This document shows, piece by piece, positions 1 to 7,031 of a stretch of 22,422 nucleotides of DNA. Position numbers and translations under genes: made by a program. The stretch is from an uncultured Clostridia bacterium. GTDB lineage: Bacteria > Bacillota > Clostridia > Christensenellales > Aristaeellaceae. Positions within the stretch are counted from its first letter, which is position 1, and every line of letters starts with the position of its first letter. The stretch covers positions 1-22,422 of the forward strand of contig CAKTTL010000039.1 in the NCBI GenBank assembly GCA_934615235.1. The letters run 5' to 3'. A model generated the notes under the pieces. It was given only the letters and a program-made list of their open reading frames with translations. It had not been told where the DNA came from and did no database searches.

Positions 1-741
1 GGGCAGGTTTGAATCGGCAAGCAGCTTTTTGGCTTCGTTGATGCGGATCTTGATCAGGTACTGATGCGGCGAGGTGCCGGTGGCCTGGCGGAAGGAGCGG
101 ATGAAATAGTATTTCGACAGGCAGCACAGTTCGCTGAGCGTTTCGATGGAAAGATCTTCATAATATCGCTCGCGGATGCAGCGCACGGCGGGAACCAACG
201 CGTCGGACGAACCGTTGACCGGGAACTCCGGCAGCTCGCGCGCCTCCATCAGCATGTTGAGCATAGAGGCGATCAGCACGAAGGCACGCGAATTGGACAG
301 AACGTCGTTGCGTAGCTGCTGGCTGAGAATCGTTTCAAACGCGCGGTCGAAAAACGCGGTGTCGACGGACTGCAGGACGTGCAGCGAGCCGAGCAGGTAG
401 GGCGCGTAATTCTTCACGCCGCTGCCGGCGAAGTGGATATAATCGTAAACCCACGGCTCTGCGGAAAGCGTGCGGTAATCATGCAGCTCCATACAGTCGA
501 TGACGACGATACTGCCCTTTGTCAGCGTGGCGCTTACGCCCTTGTAGGTGATGGACGCCGTGCCGGAACGCGTATAAATCAGCTGGCAGTCGCTGCGCTC
601 CGAGCGCGTGGTAAAGAAGGGGATCGGCGCTTCAACGTGACCTGCGGAAATGAGGTGGAATGGAAATTCCATCGCCATCACGTTGAGGGATACCATATAC
701 CCGCGGTTGACGCATTCGCAGTTATCGCTTTTGAGCAGCAT
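1..741 (-). CDS. AraC family transcriptional regulator, C-terminus cut by window edge
   Basis: DNA-binding regulator, probably of the divergent sugar ABC operon. I translated the reverse strand from ATG at 741, which follows GGAGG at a 5-base distance, and obtained 247 residues with no stop before the edge. Residues 1-170 look like a cupin-type ligand-binding half (for example residues 53-86, CQLIYTRSG through IDCMELHDY). From about residue 183 the AraC/XylS helix-turn-helix pair begins: IRERYYEDLSIETLSELCCL and then the SKYYFIRSFRQATG recognition region, SPHQYLIKIRINEAKKLL. The second helix-turn-helix continues beyond the window; roughly 40-50 residues should be missing. AraC regulators next to LplB/YtcP/LplA transporters usually respond to an oligosaccharide or its derivative; the ligand here is unknown. 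Confidence 0.93.
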   Translation of the reverse strand, partial: MLLKSDNCECVNRGYMVSLNVMAMEFPFHLISAGHVEAPIPFFTTRSERSDCQLIYTRSGTASITYKGVSATLTKGSIVVIDCMELHDYRTLSAEPWVYDYIHFAGSGVKNYAPYLLGSLHVLQSVDTAFFDRAFETILSQQLRNDVLSNSRAFVLIASMLNMLMEARELPEFPVNGSSDALVPAVRCIRERYYEDLSIETLSELCCLSKYYFIRSFRQATGTSPHQYLIKIRINEAKKLLADSNLP

Positions 742-793
742 ATTGCCTCCGTGAAAAGAGCAATTTTTCTGATATATACGGCAATTCGCAAGA

Positions 794-822
794 TTGAAAT
801 GCTCTGGACGATACATTATACT
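794..822 (+). promoter_or_regulatory. sigma-A-type promoter for the sugar ABC operon
   Basis: TTGAAA (794-799) and TATACT (817-822) lie 17 bases apart, in front of the first permease gene at 900. The expected leader is about 70 bases and holds an 8-base palindrome GGTTAACC at 860-867. A purine-rich ribosome site AAAGGGG ends about 10 bases before the ATG. The AraC regulator encoded on the other side is the likely controller. Confidence 0.7.
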
Positions 823-843
823 AAGTACAAATCGTAAAAGCAA
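815..843 (-). promoter_or_regulatory. sigma-A-type promoter for the AraC gene
   Basis: On the minus strand TTGCTT (838-843) and a perfect TATAAT (815-820) are separated by 17 bases. Transcription would run toward the AraC start at 741, leaving a leader of about 65 bases. The -10 box shares four base pairs with the -10 box of the opposing promoter. Confidence 0.65.
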
Positions 844-899
844 GAACAAATTTTTGTCTGGTTAACCGGTAAAAAGCAAAAATAAAGGGGAAATGTATT

Positions 900-1850
900 A
901 TGCGTTCTCAGATTAAACGCGCAGAGCGCAAGCGCACTTTTTTGCAGAGCATTGCGCGCGAAGCGCGTAGAAATTGGGGGCTGTATCTGCTCGTTTCCAT
1001 TCCGCTTCTTTATTTGATTCTATTCAAATACTGGCCGATGTACGGCGTGCAGATCGCCTTCCGCAACTATTCGCCGGCGAGAACGATTTCGGGCAGCCCG
1101 TGGGTCGGCCTGAAATACTTCAAAAAATTCATGGGCAATTATCAGTTCAAGCGCATTCTGGTCAACACCATCGCGATCAGCCTCTATTCGCTTGCAACGT
1201 TTCCGCTGCCCATTGTGCTGGCCGTACTGCTCAATTATGTGACGCGCACGCGTTTCAAAAAGGCGGTGCAGATGGTTTCCTATATGCCGCATTTTATTTC
1301 CACGGTCGTTATGGTCGGCATCATTTTGCAGTTCCTCGATGTGCGCAGCGGCCTGCTCAATATGGTGCTCGCGCTCTTTGGCAAAGATCCGGTCAATTTC
1401 ATGGCGAAGCCGGAATATTTCCGTACGATTTATGTTTTCAGTGGCGTTTGGCAGTCGTTGGGGTATAACTCGATTATCTATATCGCCGCGCTTGCGGGCG
1501 TTTCGCCCGAACTGCACGAAGCCGCTATTGTCGATGGCGCGAACATTATCAGGCGCATCTGGCACATCGACCTGCCCGGCATTCTGCCGACGATATCGAT
1601 TCTGCTGATCATGCAGTGCGGCAGCATTCTTTCCGTCGGCTATGAGAAAATTTTCCTCATGCAAAACAGCCTGAACCTCGCCGTTTCCGAGATTATTTCC
1701 ACGTACGTCTATAAACAGGGCATTGCGTCCCAGATCCCGCAGTATTCCTACGCGACGGCGATCGGCCTGTTCGTTTCCGCCGTCAATGTTATCATGCTGC
1801 TGATCGTCAACACCACGACCAACAAGCTCAGCGGCAGCTCGCTGTTCTAA
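900..1850 (+). CDS. Carbohydrate ABC transporter permease, LplB family
   Basis: One of two integral-membrane subunits of a sugar importer (316 residues, normal for LplB-type MalF-like permeases). A basic N-terminus (RSQIKRAERKRTF) is followed by a first membrane helix at about residues 27-43 (GLYLLVSIPLLYLILF). The LplB-type stretch FKYWPMYGVQIAFRNY comes next, and then about five more helices. The cytoplasmic EAA loop that contacts the ATPase is at about residues 204-230 (ELHEAAIVDGANIIRRIW, then a conserved proline further on). The gene is 20 bases upstream of the second permease and clearly in the same operon. No ATPase is encoded nearby, which is usual for this family, whose transporters share an MsmK/MsmX-type ATPase made elsewhere. 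The substrate is probably an oligosaccharide but cannot be told from sequence. Confidence 0.93.
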   Translation: MRSQIKRAERKRTFLQSIAREARRNWGLYLLVSIPLLYLILFKYWPMYGVQIAFRNYSPARTISGSPWVGLKYFKKFMGNYQFKRILVNTIAISLYSLATFPLPIVLAVLLNYVTRTRFKKAVQMVSYMPHFISTVVMVGIILQFLDVRSGLLNMVLALFGKDPVNFMAKPEYFRTIYVFSGVWQSLGYNSIIYIAALAGVSPELHEAAIVDGANIIRRIWHIDLPGILPTISILLIMQCGSILSVGYEKIFLMQNSLNLAVSEIISTYVYKQGIASQIPQYSYATAIGLFVSAVNVIMLLIVNTTTNKLSGSSLF

Positions 1851-1870
1851 GCGCGTGGAGGGAGCAAGAA

Positions 1871-2773
1871 ATGAAACAGGATTTTTCCCGCAGGGCCATC
1901 CGCTATACGGCGAGCGATAAAATCTTTCTGGCGATTGATTATCTGGTGCTCGCGTGTTTTCTGGTGATAATCGCTTATCCGCTGCTTTTCGTGGTTTCCG
2001 CGTCCTTTTCGGCCGGCGCGACGACCATGTCGCTTTCGCTGATCCCAAAGCGGTTTTCGCTGGCGGGCTATGAGGCCGTGTTCCAGTATGCGGACATCTG
2101 GAGCGGCTATGCAAACTCGCTTCTCTACATGGTGCTGGGCACCGTCGTTTCCCTTGCAATGACCGTGCTGATGGCCTATCCGCTTTCGCGGACGGATTTC
2201 AAGGCCGGCGGGTTCATCATGGTGCTGTGCATGATTACGATGTACTTCTCCGGCGGCCTGATCCCGACGTACCTGGTCGTGCGCAAGCTGGGCCTGATCA
2301 ACAGCCGCTGGGCGGTGATTCTGCCGGGCGCGATGAGCGTGTATAACATGATCGTCACACGCACTTATTTCAAAACGTCCATCCCCGGCGAGCTTTTCGA
2401 ATCCGGTCAGCTGGACGGCTGCGGCAATATCCGCTATCTGTGGGCGATCGTGCTGCCGCTTTCCGGCCCGATTCTCGCCGTCGTCGGCCTGTTCTACGCT
2501 GTGGGATATTGGAACGCCTATTTTGACGCGATGATTTATCTTTCCGGCAAGCGGGAAATGTATCCGCTCTCGCTGATCTTGCGCGAGATTCTCATCCTCA
2601 ACAATACGAGCATCGACCAGCTGGATATCAATACGCTGCTCGCTCTTGAGGAACGCCGCAACGTGATGAAATACGCGGTTATCGTCGTCTCGAGCCTGCC
2701 GGTGATGATTCTCTACCCCTTCGTGCAGCGCTATTTCGTCAAGGGCGTAATGATCGGCGCAGTAAAGGGCTGA
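1871..2773 (+). CDS. Carbohydrate ABC transporter permease, YtcP/MalG family
   Basis: Second permease of the same importer (300 residues). Its start is preceded by GGAGGGAG. The protein begins with a short cytoplasmic tail containing the YtcP-like SDKIFLAIDYLVL, then about six helices. The EAA-type loop is at about residues 175-195 (GELFESGQLDGCGNIRYLW), with ESG in place of EAA, a common variation in this subfamily. The C-terminus ends FVQRYFVKGVMIGAVKG, a hallmark of MalG/YtcP-like permeases. It pairs with the LplB-like subunit to form the channel and receives substrate from the binding protein encoded after it. A 106-bp inverted-repeat element separates this gene from the binding-protein gene. 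Confidence 0.93.
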   Translation: MKQDFSRRAIRYTASDKIFLAIDYLVLACFLVIIAYPLLFVVSASFSAGATTMSLSLIPKRFSLAGYEAVFQYADIWSGYANSLLYMVLGTVVSLAMTVLMAYPLSRTDFKAGGFIMVLCMITMYFSGGLIPTYLVVRKLGLINSRWAVILPGAMSVYNMIVTRTYFKTSIPGELFESGQLDGCGNIRYLWAIVLPLSGPILAVVGLFYAVGYWNAYFDAMIYLSGKREMYPLSLILREILILNNTSIDQLDINTLLALEERRNVMKYAVIVVSSLPVMILYPFVQRYFVKGVMIGAVKG

Positions 2774-2797
2774 AAACGCTGTTTAAGACGCAAGCCT

Positions 2798-2903
2798 AGG
2801 GTGCGTCTGAAAAACCTTGAAACTCCATCTCGGCGTCTTTTCCGCCATTTTTGCGGCGGAAAGCCGTTCGAGCTGTCGCCTCTTTCTTTTTCAGATACCC
2901 CCT
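2798..2903. repeat. MITE-like inverted-repeat element, copy 1 (106 bp, internally shortened)
   Basis: The left end AGGGTGCGTCTGAAAAA and right end TTTTTCAGATACCCCCT are imperfect inverted repeats. The interior shares long stretches with the copies at 16731 and 22277, including GGCGTCTTTTCCGCCATTT and the segment ending CGAGCTGTCGCCTCTT. Compared with the 163-bp copy it lacks about 57 bp between two short A-rich repeats (GGAAAA and CGAAAAA), suggesting an internal deletion. It lies within the operon: it begins 25 bases after the second permease stop, and the ribosome site of the binding-protein gene follows 13 bases after its end. Transcribed, the ends and an inner TTTTCCGCC/GGCGGAAA pair would fold into a long hairpin. 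No coding capacity is evident. Confidence 0.8.
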
Positions 2904-2928
2904 TGGAAATAAAATGGGAGGAAAAACC

Positions 2929-4521
2929 ATGCTTAAAAAAGTTGCTCTGTTGCTCGTTCTCGTAATGCTGTTCGCGCAGCCCGCCATGGCGCTCACCGTG
3001 TCGGAAGAGAACACGTTCCCGCTCGCCGATGAAAAGGTGGAGATTTCCATCTGGGCCGCCAAGGTGGACGAACGCGATTATGAAAACTGCCTGATGACCC
3101 GATGGCTTGAAGAAACCATGAACATCGACATCAAATGGGATTTCTACTCCTCCTCCGAGGACGGAAACACCAAGCTGAACCTCATGCTCGCCAACGGCGA
3201 GTACCCGGATATCCTTATGGGCATCTGGTTCAACCCCACGCAGGTTGCCATGTGCGTCGAGGCCGGCGCGGTCATCCCGCTCAACGACCTGATTGCCAGC
3301 CAGGGCTACAACTACCGCAAAGCCCTTGAAGAAAACCCGGACTTCGAAAAGATGCTGACCGCCAACGACGGCAACATCTACACCTTCATGTACACCGACG
3401 CCGGCGTGCATAAGGCCAGCGAGTACAAGATGTGGTATCGTCCGGACTGGCTTGCAAACCTCGGTCTGGAAGTCCCGACCACGACGCAGGAATTTAAGGA
3501 TTATCTCATTGCCATCCGCGATAACGACGCCAACGGAAATGGCGACGCGACGGACGAAATCCCGCTGATCGGCTTCTACAACGGCCGCAAATCCGATCCG
3601 ATCTGCTTCCTGATGAACCCCTTCGAGCTGTATACCGATAACTATTATTACATCACGGATGAAGGCCAGATTCACTTCAGCGCCATCACCGACGGCTGGC
3701 GCGAGGGCCTCAAGTATATCGCCGACCTGTATGCTGAAGGGCTGATCGACGAGTCGACCTACGTGCAGGATCAGACCCAGTTCCAGGCGTTGCTCAACAA
3801 GCCGACCGCCGATGCGATCGTGGGCAACTTCCCCTTCTGGTTCCAGGGCGGTCTGATCGATACCACCGTGCTGAACTGGACCGACTATGAACCCCTCGCC
3901 CCGCTGGAAGGCCCGACCGGCCTGCGTCAGAGCGCTGCGCGCTTCGGCGGCAACTTCAACCTCGTCGGCATGATCTCCTCGCAGTGCGAGCATCCGGAAA
4001 TTGCCTTTAAGCTGCTGGATTACTTCGTTGGCGAAGAAGGCGTTACCTTCGGCCACTACGGCATCGAAGGCGAAACCTACGAATGGGTCGACGAGCCGTC
4101 CTTCTACGGCGATGAGCGCTCGATCAAACGTCTCGTTTCCGAAACGGAAGTGCTGTGGAATCCCGGCTCCTTCCCGCGCTATGACCGTGCGGAAATCCGC
4201 TATGCCACGACGATGAACGAGGACTCGATTCTGATCGACAACACCTACGTCCTTGTGCACGCCGCGCAGACCTACGAGCCCTATTACGTCAACCATCATA
4301 TCCCGGATATCGTCTGGTGCGAAGATGAAGACGTGACGCTGGCCGTCAGCGAGTACGCGACGCTGATCAACGATTACATCAAGACCATGGACACGCAGTT
4401 TATCATGGGCGCGCTCGATATCAACGACGACGCAGCCTGGCAGGCGTATCTGGACGAGCTGAACGCGATGGGTCTGGAAGACTATATCGCGCAGCTGGAA
4501 ACCTATTACGGCCTGAAATGA
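2929..4521 (+). CDS. Extracellular solute-binding protein of the sugar ABC importer (LplA-like)
   Basis: Captures the sugar outside the cell for the two permeases (530 residues, typical for the large LplA/AlgQ-like family-1 binding proteins). I chose the ATG at 2929 because GGGAGG lies just before it and it opens a signal peptide (MLKKVALLLVLVMLFAQPAMA). An in-frame ATG at 2851 lies inside the repeat element and would spoil the signal peptide. Cleavage is likely after AMA. There is no cysteine in the first 50 residues, so it is not a normal lipoprotein. Residues 198-210 (DNDANGNGDATDE) form an acidic loop like the calcium site of alginate-type binding proteins. The region around residues 80-95 (NLMLANGEYPDILMG) is also typical. 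A strong terminator follows the stop. Confidence 0.93.
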   Translation: MLKKVALLLVLVMLFAQPAMALTVSEENTFPLADEKVEISIWAAKVDERDYENCLMTRWLEETMNIDIKWDFYSSSEDGNTKLNLMLANGEYPDILMGIWFNPTQVAMCVEAGAVIPLNDLIASQGYNYRKALEENPDFEKMLTANDGNIYTFMYTDAGVHKASEYKMWYRPDWLANLGLEVPTTTQEFKDYLIAIRDNDANGNGDATDEIPLIGFYNGRKSDPICFLMNPFELYTDNYYYITDEGQIHFSAITDGWREGLKYIADLYAEGLIDESTYVQDQTQFQALLNKPTADAIVGNFPFWFQGGLIDTTVLNWTDYEPLAPLEGPTGLRQSAARFGGNFNLVGMISSQCEHPEIAFKLLDYFVGEEGVTFGHYGIEGETYEWVDEPSFYGDERSIKRLVSETEVLWNPGSFPRYDRAEIRYATTMNEDSILIDNTYVLVHAAQTYEPYYVNHHIPDIVWCEDEDVTLAVSEYATLINDYIKTMDTQFIMGALDINDDAAWQAYLDELNAMGLEDYIAQLETYYGLK

Positions 4522-4539
4522 AACCATCTGCGAACAAAG

Positions 4540-4575
4540 AAGGATGCAGGGCAAAACGCCTTGCATCCTTTTTTG
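4540..4575 (+). terminator. Rho-independent terminator of the sugar ABC operon
   Basis: AGGATGCAGGGC (4541-4552) pairs with GCCTTGCATCCT (4558-4569), with one G-U pair and a short A/C loop, and is followed by a run of T up to 4574. It starts 19 bases after the binding-protein stop codon. Confidence 0.9.
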
Positions 4576-4652
4576 TGTGCGCGGTTTGTTTTTTATGGCC
4601 GCAGGGCGGCCGGACGTCATTCCCGTCACGCTCTGCGACAGGGCGATAAAAC

Positions 4653-4686
4653 AAAAATCCGAACTTCGAAGAAGCTCGGATTTTTG
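4653..4686 (-). terminator. Terminator after the tRNA-Ala gene, probably bidirectional
   Basis: AAAAATCCGAACTTC (4654-4668) and GAAGCTCGGATTTTT (4672-4686) form an almost perfect stem (one mismatched pair) around a GAA loop. On the minus strand a T-rich stretch follows the stem, 9 bases beyond the 3' end of the tRNA gene. The symmetric A/T flanks mean it could also stop plus-strand read-through from the sugar operon. Confidence 0.82.
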
Positions 4687-4694
4687 CTCTGAGA

Positions 4695-4767
4695 TGGAGC
4701 ATAGGGGAGTCGAACCCCTGACCTCCACAATGCCATTGTGGCGCGCTACCAACTGTGCTAATGCCCC
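4695..4767 (-). tRNA. tRNA-Ala (anticodon GGC)
   Basis: The reverse strand reads as a 73-base cloverleaf. The acceptor arm GGGGCAT pairs with ATGCTCC and includes the G3-U70 pair that identifies alanine tRNAs. The D-arm contains AGCACAGTTGGTAGCGC. The anticodon stem CCACA/TGTGG encloses the loop ATGGCAT, giving anticodon GGC. The T-arm AGGGGTTCGACTCCCCT carries the TTCGA loop. The discriminator base is A, and no CCA tail is encoded since TCT follows directly. It is a single tRNA gene with its own promoter and terminator. Confidence 0.96.
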
Positions 4768-4787
4768 ATGTCCTGACGACGTGGTAT

Positions 4788-4816
4788 ATAATACATCATA
4801 TCCGGGAAAATGTCAA
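4788..4816 (-). promoter_or_regulatory. Promoter of the tRNA-Ala gene
   Basis: On the minus strand a perfect TTGACA (4811-4816) and TATTAT (4788-4793) are exactly 17 bases apart. The start point would lie roughly 13 bases before the tRNA. It sits between the stop codon of the AI-2E-type gene at 4840 and the tRNA, so the tRNA need not depend on the long upstream gene chain. Confidence 0.85.
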
Positions 4817-4839
4817 TCCCTTTTTTGAAAAAAGTCCAT

Positions 4840-6009
4840 TTATTTTTCCGTTTTTTTCTCCGCGTCTTCGCTGCGGCGCTTGAGGATCGGCTCGAGCGGC
4901 TTTCGAAGCGCCTGCGCCTCCTCCGGGTCGGCGATCATTGCGACCTTGCATGCCAGCAGCAGAAGCGGTCCGGCCAGCATGCCCATAACGCCCATCGCGC
5001 GCAGCCCGGCGTACATCGCCGCCATGGTTGAAAGCGGATGCAGCCCCAGCTGGCGGCCGATCAGCTTCGGCTCCATCAGCTGGCAGGTAACGGCGGTGAC
5101 GGCGTATAGCGCCGCGAAGCCGATTCCATGCGCAGGGTTGCCCGTAATGAAGCCGTACGCCGCGCCGGGCAGAAGAAAAAGCCCCGCGCCGATGACGGGC
5201 AGCGCGTCGAGTACGGCGACAATTGCGGCGAACGCGACGGCGTATTCCAGCCGCAGCAGCGAAAACCCGAGCGTCAGCTCGATGAAGATGATGAACATCA
5301 GCATGATCGTCGCGCGTACCTGACACAGCAGGCATTTGCCGATGCCCGCGCGCACCTGCGCGGAGCGCTCCAGCGCCTTTGCGGGCAGAAAACGGCGGAC
5401 GCCGGCCAGAATGCGCTCTCTGTCCACGCAGAAATAGAACGCGCCCAGCAGCGTCAGTACGGCGAAAAGCAGCGCGTTTGGAAGCGCCGTCGCCGTTTTC
5501 AGTGCACCCATCGCCGCGACGGAGGCAAGGTTTGCCGCGCGGGCGGCCAGCTGCGCGCCGAGCCCTGTGAGCATTTCGACAAGCTGCGCTTCCAGACGCG
5601 TATTGGGCAGCTTCAGTCCGAAGGGGAAGGTCTCAATCCAGTCCGTCGCCGTTTGCGTAAAGGATTCGATCAGCTCCGGCAGCGCTGCGACGAGCGCTTT
5701 GCCTTCCTCGATCAGCCGCAGCGCGATGAGCAGCACGACGAGCGTCAGCAGCGCCGCGGCAAGCACAAGCGCCACGCCCGCCGCAGCCGCGCGGCTGCCC
5801 TTGCGCCCGCCGAAGAGCTTCGTCAGCGCGCGCACCGGCTTTTCCACGCACGCGGCGATCAGCGCGGCCACGGCGAAGGGGGCGACGAAAGGAAAGAGCT
5901 TTGCGCACACGAAAAAAACGGCGCACAGCGCCGCAACCCATAAAGCGCGGCGCGGAAGGTCGTTCCAGTCCCGGTTGAAGGCTTTTGCCCAAAGAAAAAA
6001 GCGGCTCAT
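4840..6009 (-). CDS. AI-2E family membrane protein, YtvI-like
   Basis: Polytopic membrane protein of the AI-2E/PerM superfamily (389 residues, usual size). It has hydrophobic segments near residues 22-60 and 75-100. A long polar stretch at about 105-160 (ALVAALPELIESFTQTATDWIETF) is the typical extracytoplasmic loop. A cluster of helices follows, holding the family signature DALPVIGAGLFLLPGAAYGF at about 265-285 and the C-terminal GRQLGLHPLSTMAAMYAGLR. The tail is cytoplasmic and charged. Family members export small molecules or act as Na+/H+ antiporters. The resemblance to Bacillus YtvI suggests, but does not prove, a sporulation link. The start lies five bases after the VanW stop, with a weak GAGAA ribosome site inside the VanW gene, so translation may be coupled. 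Confidence 0.88.
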   Translation of the reverse strand: MSRFFLWAKAFNRDWNDLPRRALWVAALCAVFFVCAKLFPFVAPFAVAALIAACVEKPVRALTKLFGGRKGSRAAAAGVALVLAAALLTLVVLLIALRLIEEGKALVAALPELIESFTQTATDWIETFPFGLKLPNTRLEAQLVEMLTGLGAQLAARAANLASVAAMGALKTATALPNALLFAVLTLLGAFYFCVDRERILAGVRRFLPAKALERSAQVRAGIGKCLLCQVRATIMLMFIIFIELTLGFSLLRLEYAVAFAAIVAVLDALPVIGAGLFLLPGAAYGFITGNPAHGIGFAALYAVTAVTCQLMEPKLIGRQLGLHPLSTMAAMYAGLRAMGVMGMLAGPLLLLACKVAMIADPEEAQALRKPLEPILKRRSEDAEKKTEK

Positions 6010-6014
6010 GCCGC

Positions 6015-7031
6015 TTATTCTTCTCGGATTAACGCGATATATACGACGCCCTGGTCGTGAGAACGCGCGTCGATGCGAACGGGAAAATCGAATTCGTTGC
6101 GGAAAATGAAATCCAGAGCGTCCGCGCCGACGGCCGCGTCGGTGCCGTGGGGGAGATAGGTGGCTCCGCTTGCGCCGTGCGAACGGCGATAGACGATATC
6201 GATACCGCGGCCGGAGAGCGGCATGAGCACGTTATAGAGCGTCGAGGAGACCTGGCAGGTGCCGCCGCCATAGCTGGGCGCGGTGCCGCCGTCGTAGAAG
6301 GACATGGCCTTCTTATAGCCCTTCGCCGGGCCGTACGGGCCGGCAATCTCGTTGAACGAGAAGCGTTCGCCCGGCTCTACAACGCGGCAGATGTACTCGC
6401 ACCCGAGGCGGATATTCACCAGGCGGCCGGGCACCAGCTCGCCCTTGAGCGGGTAAAACGAGCAATAAGCCGAAAGGATATCGCCCGCCTGCGCATCCTC
6501 GACAGGGAGAATCGGTTCGATGGACGCGACGCGCTTATCCATTTTCAGATACGCATACGTGCGCCAGTACATCACCTTGCCCCAGCCGTTTTCAATGCTC
6601 AACAGCGCCAGGCGCTCGCCCTCGGGGATGACGACCAGCGCCTGCGCGTCGTCGTCCGGCGCTTCGCGCAGCACGCACGAGGAGCCGATATCGGCGACGT
6701 ATTCGTTTTTCACCCAGCCGAAGGGCTGCATTGTCTTATCGATGGGAACCTGGTCGGTCACCGTATGGCGGATGATCCAGCCGGTTACGTCGCCCTTGAC
6801 GACCTGCAGCCATTCCGGCTCCCAGGAGACGATCAGCACCCGCGCGCCCGCGGCGTAATAGCCGACGGCTTCCGCGTCGCGCGAGGGCTCCGCGCGGATG
6901 GTGATGGCGCAGGTGGCCGTGGCGCGATAGAGCGGGACGGGCGTTTCGGTTTCTTCGGCGGGCGCGCTCAGCGCGCAAAGCATAAACACAAGCAGCAGAA
7001 TTGCCGCCAGACAGCGTTTCATTTCCTTCAT
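6015..7031 (-). CDS. Secreted VanW family protein with N-terminal SH3-like repeats
   Basis: Exported cell-wall-associated protein of unknown biochemical role (338 residues). Residues 1-25 are a signal peptide (MKEMKRCLAAILLLVFMLCA, then LSAPAEE). Two bacterial SH3-like segments follow at about 36-88 (CAITIRAEPSRDAEAVGYY, EWLQVV, TGWI) and 113-164 (SCVLREAPDDDAQALVV, GWGKVMY). The VanW domain spans about 185-330 with its conserved stretches GERFSFNEIAGPYG (221-234), GYKKA and YGGGTCQVSSTLYNVL (254-269). SH3 repeats plus VanW are a common layout in Clostridia and fit peptidoglycan binding. VanW occurs in some vancomycin-resistance clusters, but this copy has no van genes nearby and should not be read as a resistance gene. 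The ATG overlaps the pgcA stop by four bases (ATGA). Confidence 0.9.
   Translation of the reverse strand: MKEMKRCLAAILLLVFMLCALSAPAEETETPVPLYRATATCAITIRAEPSRDAEAVGYYAAGARVLIVSWEPEWLQVVKGDVTGWIIRHTVTDQVPIDKTMQPFGWVKNEYVADIGSSCVLREAPDDDAQALVVIPEGERLALLSIENGWGKVMYWRTYAYLKMDKRVASIEPILPVEDAQAGDILSAYCSFYPLKGELVPGRLVNIRLGCEYICRVVEPGERFSFNEIAGPYGPAKGYKKAMSFYDGGTAPSYGGGTCQVSSTLYNVLMPLSGRGIDIVYRRSHGASGATYLPHGTDAAVGADALDFIFRNEFDFPVRIDARSHDQGVVYIALIREE

Noticed and set aside
2887..2915. Promoter made by the right end of repeat copy 1 (TTTTCA-16-TAAAAT) for the binding-protein gene
   Set aside because: The start point would fall at about 2922, on top of the ribosome site GGGAGG, leaving no usable leader.
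2731..4752. Long antisense open frame (about 670 codons) opposite the sugar-binding protein
   Set aside because: It mirrors the codon pattern of a well-supported gene, crosses a terminator and part of the tRNA gene, and has no ribosome site or recognisable domain.
6015..7031. VanW gene as a vancomycin-resistance determinant
   Set aside because: There are no vanHAX/B-type ligase, dehydrogenase, dipeptidase or VanRS genes nearby. SH3-VanW proteins are common housekeeping envelope proteins in Clostridia.
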